A stretch of DNA of 64,000 nucleotides from Numidum massiliense. GTDB taxonomy: Bacteria; Bacillota; Bacilli; Thermoactinomycetales; Novibacillaceae. A program made the translations under genes and the position numbers. Shown piece by piece: positions 18,833 through 27,536 of this stretch. Position 1 is the first letter of the stretch, and every line of letters begins with the position of its first letter. Below the pieces are notes generated by a model. It saw only the letters and a program-made list of their open reading frames with translations, was not told the origin of the DNA and did not search any database. The stretch covers positions 3,217,758-3,281,757 of the forward strand of contig NZ_CTDZ01000009.1 of NCBI RefSeq assembly GCF_001375555.1, in the 5' to 3' direction.

Positions 18833-18889
18833 ATGCCTAGGAAGCATAAACGGCAGAAATTAAAGCGCATATTGGACGGAAACAGTTGA
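18833..18889 (+). CDS. possible 18-residue leader peptide
   Basis: ATG 18833 is preceded by AGGAAGGAG (spacing only 3-4 bases) and opens a frame of 18 codons, MPRKHKRQKLKRILDGNS, strongly basic. It ends 22 bases before the EIIA gene in the long leader of the sigma-54 transcript. It may be a translated leader ORF or chance; no homologue is known to me. Confidence 0.3.
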   Translation: MPRKHKRQKLKRILDGNS

Positions 18890-18911
18890 TGAGGAAGTGA
18901 CATAAACGACG

Positions 18912-19331
18912 ATGAGATATTTTTTATTTGCGACTCACGGTAGGTTTGCCACAGGCATACTCGATTCCGTAGAGCTCATTACCGGGAAGCACGACAACAT
19001 TTTAACCATTAACGCCTATACGGACGAAAACGATGATCTCGACGCGCAAATCGCGCAAGTGCTCAGTAGACTTGCAACAGCGGACGAACTTGTCGTCGTC
19101 ACTGACCTATTCAGTGGCAGCGTGAACAACGCGTTCATGAACCGCTTAGACGACGAGAGGATTCATTTAGTCGCCGGATTAAACTTGCCGCTGGCGATTG
19201 AACTCGTGACGATGAGTGCGCAAGAGCCGGATACGGTCAAGCTGATTGAGACGGCTCTCAACAGTTCAAAGCAATCGATCAAATATTGTAACCAGGAGTT
19301 GCACTTCGAAAGGACAGACGACGACTTTTAA
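18912..19331 (+). CDS. PTS mannose-family EIIA component (GfrA-like)
   Basis: 139 residues, a single-domain cytoplasmic phosphocarrier. MRYFLFATHGRFATGILDS places the phosphorylated His at residue 9, and VVVTDLFSGSVNNAFMNRL is the second family signature. It passes phosphate from HPr to the EIIB encoded next. The C-terminus RTDDDF is acidic with a final Phe. Gene order EIIA-EIIB-EIIC-EIID followed by two SIS genes matches Salmonella gfrABCDEF. Confidence 0.92.
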   Translation: MRYFLFATHGRFATGILDSVELITGKHDNILTINAYTDENDDLDAQIAQVLSRLATADELVVVTDLFSGSVNNAFMNRLDDERIHLVAGLNLPLAIELVTMSAQEPDTVKLIETALNSSKQSIKYCNQELHFERTDDDF

Positions 19332-19349
19332 GTGAAGGGGACGGTCACT

Positions 19350-19820
19350 GTGATTAAGTTGTTGCGGGTCGATCACCGCTTATTACATGGACAAGTTGCT
19401 TTTTCTTGGACACAAAATTTAGGAGCAGATTGTATCTTAATCGCCAATGACGACGTGCCAGTTAACGAGCTGCGCAAGACGACGATTAAACTGGCCAAAC
19501 CGCAAGGTGTCAAGCTTGTGATCAAAAATATCGTCGACTCGATTAAAGCGCTGCAAAGCGGCGTTACCGACAAATATAAACTGTTTATTGTCGTCGAATC
19601 CGTAGCAGACGCTGAAAAACTCGCCAGTGCCTACCCTGACATCCGTCAAGTTAACTTAGGGGGGATAAAAGCGAAGGAAGGGGCGCGCAACATTTCCAAA
19701 GCGGTCAATCTGTTACCGGAAGAAGAACAGCTCGTGAAAAAAATGGTCGCACAAGGCGTTGAAGTAGAAATTCGGCAAGTTCCTAACGACAAAAAACTGC
19801 TCGCGCAAGACGTGCTATAG
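19350..19820 (+). CDS. PTS mannose-family EIIB component (GfrB-like)
   Basis: 156 residues from GTG 19350, preceded by GAAGGGGA. LLRVDHRLLHGQVAFSW near the N-terminus contains the active-site His 13 of the HGQ motif. VNLGGIKAKEGARNISKAV is a typical later block. The frame remains open to 19332 but the extra six residues are unlike the family. It phosphorylates the incoming sugar as it passes EIIC/EIID. Confidence 0.92.
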   Translation: MIKLLRVDHRLLHGQVAFSWTQNLGADCILIANDDVPVNELRKTTIKLAKPQGVKLVIKNIVDSIKALQSGVTDKYKLFIVVESVADAEKLASAYPDIRQVNLGGIKAKEGARNISKAVNLLPEEEQLVKKMVAQGVEVEIRQVPNDKKLLAQDVL

Positions 19821-19921
19821 ACGGTCTAGCGCTAGGTTCCCTCGCGGGACTATAAGACAATGCTAAATAGGATGACCAAGAAATGCATGATCCAAATACG
19901 TGACTACAGGAGGTATAACAA

Positions 19922-20704
19922 ATGGGTACTGCACTAATGCTCGGGCTCGTCGCCTTTTTCGCCCAATGTGAGTACGCCTTAGGTACGAGTTTAATTTCCC
20001 GCCCACTCGTCACCGGGCTACTTACCGGCCTTGTGATGGGGGATGTGAAGACGGGCGTCATTATGGGCGCGACGTTGGAATTGGCCTTCATCGGGTCATT
20101 CTCCGTCGGTGCTGCCATTCCGCCCGACGTCGTAACGGGTGGCGTGTTAGGGACAGCCTTCGCCATTTCATCCGGCGCGGGTGCAGAAACGGCCTTGCTC
20201 CTCGGTTTACCGATCGCCACCCTTGCACTCGTGTTAAAAAATATTTACTTGGGTCTGTTCTTGCCGATTCTTTCGCACAAAGCGGACGAATACGCCGCCG
20301 AGGCGAATACGCGCGGGATTGAAGCGATGCATTTAATCGGGGGATTCGGCCTCTCCCTCATGCTCGGCACCGTCGTGGCGATATCGTATTTCGTCGGTAG
20401 TGACGCGATCAAAGGTGTGCTAGACTCGATCCCTAAGTTTGTGCAGACAGGTTTGGAAGTCGCCACAGGGATACTTCCAGCACTCGGGTTTGCCATGCTT
20501 GCAAGATTGCTCATCAATAAACAAGTTGTCCCTTATTTCTTCTTAGGATTTGTCATTGCCGGCTACTTAGGCGTTCCGGTAACGGGGATTGCCATCATCG
20601 GGGCAATTATCGCCGTAGTCATGGTTAATATGATGAAATACGCCAAACCGCAATTGGCGACGAGCGAAGGAGGAGTAGCTGACGATGACGACGATGACTT
20701 CTAA
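19922..20704 (+). CDS. PTS mannose-family EIIC component (GfrC-like)
   Basis: 260 residues, about seven to eight membrane segments, sugar-translocating subunit. PLVTGLLTGLVMGDVKTGV and GATLELAFIGSFSVGAAIPP are the mannose-family EIIC signatures. A clean AGGAGGT lies 7 bases before ATG 19922. The C-terminal tail is a run of six Asp and a Phe. The end overlaps the EIID gene by 20 bases. Confidence 0.93.
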   Translation: MGTALMLGLVAFFAQCEYALGTSLISRPLVTGLLTGLVMGDVKTGVIMGATLELAFIGSFSVGAAIPPDVVTGGVLGTAFAISSGAGAETALLLGLPIATLALVLKNIYLGLFLPILSHKADEYAAEANTRGIEAMHLIGGFGLSLMLGTVVAISYFVGSDAIKGVLDSIPKFVQTGLEVATGILPALGFAMLARLLINKQVVPYFFLGFVIAGYLGVPVTGIAIIGAIIAVVMVNMMKYAKPQLATSEGGVADDDDDDF

Positions 20705-21536
20705 TAGCGAACAGGAAGCGGCTGTAGCCGAGTGTGTCAATAAGAAAGATCTCAAACGCGTGTTTTGGCGCTCCTTTCAGATGGAGTTTTCGTGGAACTA
20801 CGAACGGCAAATGAATTTAGCTTATACGTACGCGATGATCCCCGTTTTAAAGAAACTGTATAAGAAAAAAGAAGAATTAGCACAAGCATTGCAGCGTCAT
20901 ATGGAATTTTTCAATACGACGCCTCACATCGTCACGATGATGCTCGGCATTTCGACGGCGATGGAAGAACAACATGTGAAAGACAAAAATTTCGATCCCG
21001 ACACGATTAACAACGTTAAGGCTTCTTTAATGGGACCGTTGGCCGGTTTGGGCGATTCCTTCTTCTGGGGTACACTGCGCCTCATCGCCACTGGGATCGG
21101 GACTTCGCTTGCGCTGCAAGGTAACATACTTGGTCCCATTTTGTTCTTACTCGTCTTCAACATCCCCCATATCCTCCTTCGGTATGTGCTCACCGGATTG
21201 GGCTATAAGATGGGGACGGGATTTTTACAACGTCTGCAAAAGAATGGCACGATGAGTCACTTGACGTATGGCGCCGCTATATTGGGCTTGATCGTGATCG
21301 GCGGCATGAGTGCCTCGATGATTGAGATGCACGTGCCGTTGACGATTGGCAGTGGCAAAGGGGCGACAGCTGTGCAAGACATCATAAACGATATTATGCC
21401 GGGACTGTTGCCGTTAGGAGCCTTTTGGCTTATTTATTGGTTGCTAGGGAAAGAAGTTAAAGCGACGACGATTTTGCTTGGAATTGCCGTTGTCGGCATT
21501 TTAGGTGCTTGGCTCGGCGTTTTGGGCGTCAAGTAA
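20685..21536 (+). CDS. PTS mannose-family EIID component (GfrD-like)
   Basis: 283 residues, the partner membrane subunit of EIIC. The signature FWRSFQMEFSWNYERQMNL is near the N-terminus, MGPLAGLGDSFFWGTLRLI in the middle, and hydrophobic helices follow. AAGGAGGAG, inside the EIIC gene, lies 9 bases before ATG 20685, so translation of C and D is coupled. EIID is found only in the mannose family, which fixes the transporter class. Confidence 0.93.
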   Translation: MTTMTSNSEQEAAVAECVNKKDLKRVFWRSFQMEFSWNYERQMNLAYTYAMIPVLKKLYKKKEELAQALQRHMEFFNTTPHIVTMMLGISTAMEEQHVKDKNFDPDTINNVKASLMGPLAGLGDSFFWGTLRLIATGIGTSLALQGNILGPILFLLVFNIPHILLRYVLTGLGYKMGTGFLQRLQKNGTMSHLTYGAAILGLIVIGGMSASMIEMHVPLTIGSGKGATAVQDIINDIMPGLLPLGAFWLIYWLLGKEVKATTILLGIAVVGILGAWLGVLGVK

Positions 21537-21594
21537 TCCTTCTTTTCCCACCCTTTTCCAGCAAGGGGGGGCGCGACAGAAGGGGAGTGGTACG

Positions 21595-22668
21595 ATGAAA
21601 GAAACAATGTTGACGTATATAAATGAAGAAGTGTACATGTGCCGCCATATTATAGCTAACGCTAGCGACAATTTACGTCAATTTGCGCAACTAGTGGCTG
21701 CTAAGCGGCCGCAAAACTGGCTCGTGTTAGCCACAGGCTCAAGCGCGAACGCGATGTGGAGTGCGAAGTACTACGTGGAAAAAGTGGCGGGTGTTTCGCT
21801 CGACATTCGAGAGCCGTTTAACTTCGTCCATTACGAAGACGTCCACGCGGAGACAGATCTAGTCGTCGCCGTTTCCCAAAGTGGACAAAGCTATTCCACG
21901 ATTGAAGCACTGAAAAAGGTACAGGCACACAGTGCGCTACCTACCGTTGCACTAACTGCAGAAGCGGATCGTCCACTGGCCGACTACGCCGATGTTGTCA
22001 TCGATATCGGCTGCGGCCCGGAAAAAGTCGGTTTCGTGACGAAGGGATTTACAGCGACCGTCTTAACCGCGATGTTAAGCGGCATTGTCAGTGGCAAGGC
22101 TACCGGTGCTTTATCGTGGGAAGCTGCCGCCGCGGAAACCGCCCAGTTAGCGCATGTGACGGAGCAAATACCGCACATTATCGATAAAACAGAGGAGTTT
22201 TATCGCATGCACGCGGCAGAACTGACCGCCTTGTCGCGGTTTGCGGCAATCGGCTACGGTCCTACGGTAGGGACAGCGAAAGAATGCGAGACGAAGTTTA
22301 CGGAAACGGTTCGCGTACCGACACAAGGGTTTGAATTAGAGGCGTACATGCACGGACCGTATCTAGAAGTTGATGCTGATTACGGCTTGTTTTTCATTAA
22401 CACGAACAGCCCGCTTCACAGCCGCGCCGAAAAGCTGCGGCGCTATTTGCAAGACTATACGGTACATTGTTTTACTGTTACCAGTCTGGCTGAGCCAACA
22501 GATGACAAAACGCTCGCCTTAGCGGTTGACGTCGCTGAGCTCATGAGTCCACTTGTCATGGCGATTCCGTTTCAACTCTTATCTTACCGCGTGGCGACTG
22601 GTAGAGGAATTGACCTAAGCGTGCGTATATTTGACGATTTTGATGAAGTACTAAAGAGCAAAGTATAA
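21595..22668 (+). CDS. SIS-domain deglycase, GfrE-like (predicted glucoselysine-6-phosphate deglycase)
   Basis: 357 residues with two SIS (sugar isomerase) domains of the GlmS C-terminal type: VLATGSSANAMWSAKYYVE and VAVSQSGQSYSTIEAL in the first half, GPTVGTAKECETKFTETV and GFELEAYMHGPY in the second. ATG 21595 follows AGGGGAG. In Salmonella the equivalent gene of the gfr operon cleaves glucoselysine 6-phosphate; the order here is identical. No glutaminase domain is present, so it is not glmS. Exact amine (lysine, asparagine or other) cannot be read from sequence. Confidence 0.82.
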   Translation: MKETMLTYINEEVYMCRHIIANASDNLRQFAQLVAAKRPQNWLVLATGSSANAMWSAKYYVEKVAGVSLDIREPFNFVHYEDVHAETDLVVAVSQSGQSYSTIEALKKVQAHSALPTVALTAEADRPLADYADVVIDIGCGPEKVGFVTKGFTATVLTAMLSGIVSGKATGALSWEAAAAETAQLAHVTEQIPHIIDKTEEFYRMHAAELTALSRFAAIGYGPTVGTAKECETKFTETVRVPTQGFELEAYMHGPYLEVDADYGLFFINTNSPLHSRAEKLRRYLQDYTVHCFTVTSLAEPTDDKTLALAVDVAELMSPLVMAIPFQLLSYRVATGRGIDLSVRIFDDFDEVLKSKV

Positions 22669-22768
22669 CAAGAGCGACAAGTAGTCGCCGCATTCACTAT
22701 AAAGGACGAGTGGCGTAAAAAATTACGCAACTTATCGCGTTACATTATTACTAATGGGGTGGATCGCA

Positions 22769-23779
22769 ATGCTGAAATTCGATGAAAATGTGTATTTGGA
22801 AAACGGGCGCCTGACGTATGAAACGCGGGAGGAAATCGAGCAGGTAGCCGATGAAGTTTCTAAGGAAGGATTTAAGAATATCTTTTTCATTTCCGTCGGT
22901 GGCTCGATCGCGATTATGTGGCCGATCCAAGAAATGCTAAAACAGCTGACCGACATTCCAGTGTTTGCTGAACAAGCAGGGGAAGTTGTGTTAACGGGAC
23001 ACAAACAACTAACAAAAGACTCGATCGTGATCATGGCTTCTAAATCCGGCGATACGAAAGAAACTGTCAAAGCGGCCGAATGGTGCCAGGAACGCGGATA
23101 CCGCGTCGTCTCACTCATAGGAAAACCAAATACGCCGTTAGAAAAAGCAAGTAACTGGGTCATTCCGAACAAAGCACTTAACGGCGTCGAGTTTGAATAC
23201 ATGCAACTATTCATGCTCGTATTTAAAATGTTACACAATAGAGGAGAATTTCCGGCTTACGAGCGCTTTGCCGATCAATTGGAGAAGCTACCGCAAAACT
23301 TACTGGCAGCGAAGAAAAAGTTTGAACCGATGGCTGACGAAATCGCGAAAAAGTACCACAACGAACCTTACAACATTTGGATTGGCAGCGGGGAAATGTG
23401 GGGCGAAGTCTACCTCTTCTCCATGTGTATTTTAGAAGAAATGCAGTGGGTGCGGACGAAAGCTGTGTCTTCGTCGGAGTTTTTCCACGGTACGTTAGAA
23501 TTAGTAGAAGAAGGCGTGCCTGTCTTTCTTGTGAAAGGTGAGGGGAAACGGCGCACAGTCGATGAGCGGGTAGAAAAATTTTGCAGTCAGCACACGAATA
23601 AGCTAGTCGTCATCGACACGAAAGATTATGCACTGGAAGGGATCGACGACGAATTCCGCTGGATATTAGCGCCGACTATTTCTTCGCCGCTCCTCGTCGA
23701 CCGCTTAGCGCGTTATTACGAAAAGTATACCGGCCACGATTTAGACATTCGCCGCTACTACCGGCAATTCGATTATTGA
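22769..23779 (+). CDS. SIS-domain deglycase, FrlB/GfrF-like (predicted fructoselysine-6-phosphate deglycase)
   Basis: 336 residues. SVGGSIAIMWPIQEML, VIMASKSGDTKETVKAAEW, SSEFFHGTLELVEEGVPVF and the tail HDLDIRRYYRQFDY agree with FrlB, which splits fructoselysine 6-phosphate into glucose 6-phosphate and lysine. ATG 22769 has GGGGTGG ahead. There is no FrlD kinase nearby, as expected if the PTS delivers the phosphorylated substrate. A strong terminator closes the operon. Confidence 0.85.
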   Translation: MLKFDENVYLENGRLTYETREEIEQVADEVSKEGFKNIFFISVGGSIAIMWPIQEMLKQLTDIPVFAEQAGEVVLTGHKQLTKDSIVIMASKSGDTKETVKAAEWCQERGYRVVSLIGKPNTPLEKASNWVIPNKALNGVEFEYMQLFMLVFKMLHNRGEFPAYERFADQLEKLPQNLLAAKKKFEPMADEIAKKYHNEPYNIWIGSGEMWGEVYLFSMCILEEMQWVRTKAVSSSEFFHGTLELVEEGVPVFLVKGEGKRRTVDERVEKFCSQHTNKLVVIDTKDYALEGIDDEFRWILAPTISSPLLVDRLARYYEKYTGHDLDIRRYYRQFDY

Positions 23780-23829
23780 TTGCGGTCGAACGCGCGGATT
23801 GAACGAGCGAGTTTAGACATACAATAATG

Positions 23830-23862
23830 GCTGATCCATCAACGGTATGGGTCAGCTTTTTT
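23830..23862 (+). terminator. intrinsic terminator of the PTS operon
   Basis: GCTGATCCAT pairs with ATGGGTCAGC (one wobble pair) across a 7-base loop, followed by six T. The remaining 240 bases to the purA control region show nothing else recognisable. Confidence 0.9.
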
Positions 23863-24087
23863 GTGCATCACAAGTGGTCTCCAAGCGGTCTCCAATATCG
23901 TGTGTCACCTGTTTGTCCCACAAGCTGTGTGTACGATTGTGACGGATTGCGGATTATAAATTCGTATACAACAGTGGTGACGAAATGAGAGTCGTTAAAG
24001 GTATATTTAAGAAAGGTTATATCACGTTTCGGTAACAGTCCCAGACCGGTGGATACATGTACGAATAAATAACGGTTTAAAGGGATT

Positions 24088-24100
24088 ATTGTTCGGTTTT
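24088..24100 (-). promoter_or_regulatory. PurR box (PurBox) upstream of purA
   Basis: The minus strand reads AAAACCGAACAAT, matching AWWWCCGAACWWT at all 13 positions. A much weaker plus-strand partner with ACGAAT in place of CCGAAC lies at 24057-24069, 18 bases upstream, near the usual pair spacing. It sits just before the purA -35, as expected for PurR repression. Confidence 0.85.
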
Positions 24101-24103
24101 CAT

Positions 24104-24133
24104 TTGACAAAAGCGTTTTTTAACTGCTAAACT
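24104..24133 (+). promoter_or_regulatory. sigma-A promoter of purA
   Basis: A perfect TTGACA, an 18-base spacer and TAAACT. The start of purA is about 50 bases downstream. Confidence 0.75.
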
Positions 24134-24162
24134 GAAACTGAACAGGGAATAAGAACGTGTAA

Positions 24163-25473
<1,311 letters not shown>

Positions 25474-25526
25474 AGCCGTCCTACGGCGCCACACGACTCA
25501 TTATAGCTACTTATGAGGGCTCCACA

Positions 25527-25571
25527 GGGCTCCGCGCTACACATTTTTATGCGGCGCGGAGTCCCTTTTTT
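25527..25571 (+). terminator. intrinsic terminator after purA
   Basis: GGGCTCCGCGC pairs with GCGCGGAGTCCC (one bulged base) across a 16-base loop, followed by a run of six T. Confidence 0.85.
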
Positions 25572-25667
25572 ATGATGCACACTACCCGCTTTCCGAGCGG
25601 TATGGCGAAGCTGTCGAAGTCAAACGGAATTCGCTTAAAGTGCGTCAAGATGTCCTCTCACCAATCG

Positions 25668-26480
25668 TCATCCGCGCTGTTGTGTCCTTTTGTGGGCGTA
25701 AGCGGATAATGCGCGCTTCTGCTCATCCGCTATAATTTTGCGTTGGTTGTCGATAATTTGGCGGTAACGCGGGGGATCGACTGTCTGGAATAAATGAAAC
25801 AGCGGCCGCGTGTTCACTTCAAAAATCCACGGACACCCGCTGTCGTCAAAGCCGACATCTAACCCTAGCACGCGCAAGCGCGTAAACCGCTCGCAGAGGG
25901 CAGAAGCCGTCTCGAGCGCAATGGCGGTCAACTGCTGCTGGGCGTTCTTAATTTGTTCCTCACTAGCGTGGAAACTCTTGCTCAGTGCGTCGGCAAAAGA
26001 GAGGGCCATTCCGCCGCCAGCGCGATTCGTGACAACTTTTGCTTTCGCTGCTACTTTTGCGACCATGCCCATGATGACCCACTTCGCCTCCGGCTTTTGT
26101 ACGACGATGCGAATGTCGAACGGGCGCCCTTTAATGCGCGCGAGCGGAATCCCGCGTTGTAAAATGTACCGTTTTCCGGAAAGCATGCGTTGTGTTAAAA
26201 AAGTGAGCAACGCGTTGTCGCCGATCACGTTTTTGCGCACGGTGGCATAATGGACGACATATTGTCCTCTCGCCGGCATTTCGACGCGCACGACGCCAAC
26301 CCCCCCACCTCCTTTGTCCGGTTTCAAGTACACTAAACCGTATCGCTCTAACAGCGAGAATAAGTGCTCCCTCTGAAACCACGTCGTCGTTGGAATGTAC
26401 GGCACGAGGCGCTTATTTTTGAGCATCACTTGTGTCTTCAGCCATTTACTGGCAATCTGTTGAAAAGGATATTTCCCCAT
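25668..26480 (-). CDS. YheC/YheD-type ATP-grasp protein
   Basis: 270 residues in the ATP-grasp family of B. subtilis YheC/YheD spore-coat-associated proteins. Seen: YLKPDKGGGGVGVVRVE (phosphate-binding region, about 51-67), GRPFDIRIVVQK (about 117), LGLDVGFDDSGCPWIFEVN (metal-binding Asp and Glu/Asn near 209-224). The substrate and product are unknown; a carboxylate-amine ligation is the class reaction. GGGGAGG precedes ATG 26480 very closely. It is transcribed against the flow of the surrounding core genes and sits between purA and walR, where B. subtilis has none. Confidence 0.85.
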   Translation of the reverse strand: MGKYPFQQIASKWLKTQVMLKNKRLVPYIPTTTWFQREHLFSLLERYGLVYLKPDKGGGGVGVVRVEMPARGQYVVHYATVRKNVIGDNALLTFLTQRMLSGKRYILQRGIPLARIKGRPFDIRIVVQKPEAKWVIMGMVAKVAAKAKVVTNRAGGGMALSFADALSKSFHASEEQIKNAQQQLTAIALETASALCERFTRLRVLGLDVGFDDSGCPWIFEVNTRPLFHLFQTVDPPRYRQIIDNQRKIIADEQKRALSAYAHKRTQQRG

Positions 26481-26821
26481 GGCCTCCCCTTCTTCGTCCG
26501 CATAAGTGCTTGAAAAGTGCAGGAATCCTCCCTGCTTTACGCGTGTTGTTATTGCCGTTACCGTCGTTACCGTATCGTATTCAATCGCACTGTGGGAGGG
26601 AAGGGATTGTGTACACGAGTGGCGGAAGAGGTGAAAAGACGCTAGCGAAAAAAATGTCGCACATGCCGATGGAGGGGCGGCCGACCCTGCAATTCCCTCT
26701 CTGCACCCCGGTACAGTATGTTATCATTTGGTATATAGGGACGTTGTTTTTTGTTGTTTATTGTATGCCACGAATACGTTAAGAACACGCGTATTCGTTT
26801 ACCATAGGAGAGGTGGACAAA
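26481..26821 (+). other. gap between the ATP-grasp gene and walR
   Basis: About 340 bases that must contain divergent promoters for the ATP-grasp gene and the wal operon. A small dyad GCAGG/CCTGC lies near 26520-26540. AT-rich stretches at 26715-26770 are likely promoter areas, but no -35/-10 pair stands out. Overlapping open frames here lack ribosome sites. Confidence 0.4.
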
Positions 26822-27532
26822 GTGGTAGTAAATATTTTAGTTGTCGAAGACGAAAAGCCGATCGCCGATATTTTAAAATTTAACCTCGAAAAAGAAGGGT
26901 ACGCGGTGACGTGTGTCGAAGACGGAAACGAAGCGATTCGCTCCGTCGAAAGCGCGCCGCCCGATCTCATTTTGCTCGATCTCATGTTACCGGGCAAAGA
27001 CGGGATGGAAGTATGCCGCCACATACGCCAAAAACACCGCATGCCGATCATCATGCTCACGGCGAAGGACTCCGAGGTCGACAAAGTGTTAGGGTTGGAA
27101 CTCGGTGCGGACGATTACGTGACGAAGCCGTTCAGTAACCGGGAGTTATTAGCACGCATTCGTGCCAATTTGCGCCGTTTCGAGCAGCAAAGCGAGCGGG
27201 ACTCCGCCGCGGGCGAACAAGTAACGCGCATCGGCAATGTCACGATCGACATGCGCAGTTATTCGGTCGAAAAACAAGGGGAAGCGATCGAATTGACGCA
27301 CCGCGAATTTGCCTTACTGAACTATCTCGCGCAAAATGTAAACCGCGTCCTCACGCGGGAACACTTGTTGCAATCCGTATGGGGGTACGACTATTTCGGC
27401 GACGTGCGCACGGTGGACGTCACGATCCGGCGCTTACGCGAAAAAATAGAAGATGACCCCAGTAAGCCGCAATATATCGTCACTCGCCGTGGGCTTGGAT
27501 ACACGATGCGGAATCCACACGCTGACAGGTGA
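26822..27532 (+). CDS. walR: WalR (YycF), essential cell-wall response regulator
   Basis: 236 residues. Receiver domain with acidic pocket EDE, phospho-acceptor Asp in [17 protein letters not shown] and [11 protein letters not shown]; OmpR-type winged helix with [33 protein letters not shown] and RRGLGYTMR. Controls cell-wall hydrolase genes through TGTWAH-N5-TGTWAH sites. GTG 26822 is chosen because the open frame's first GTG (26813) lies within the AGGAGAGGTGG ribosome site. Only 4 bases separate it from walK. Confidence 0.97.
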   Translation: MVVNILVVEDEKPIADILKFNLEKEGYAVTCVEDGNEAIRSVESAPPDLILLDLMLPGKDGMEVCRHIRQKHRMPIIMLTAKDSEVDKVLGLELGADDYVTKPFSNRELLARIRANLRRFEQQSERDSAAGEQVTRIGNVTIDMRSYSVEKQGEAIELTHREFALLNYLAQNVNRVLTREHLLQSVWGYDYFGDVRTVDVTIRRLREKIEDDPSKPQYIVTRRGLGYTMRNPHADR

Positions 27533-27536
27533 TGTT

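Noticed and set aside
25810-26250. 146-codon open frame antisense to the ATP-grasp gene
   Set aside because: Lies wholly inside a well-supported gene and has no ribosome site.
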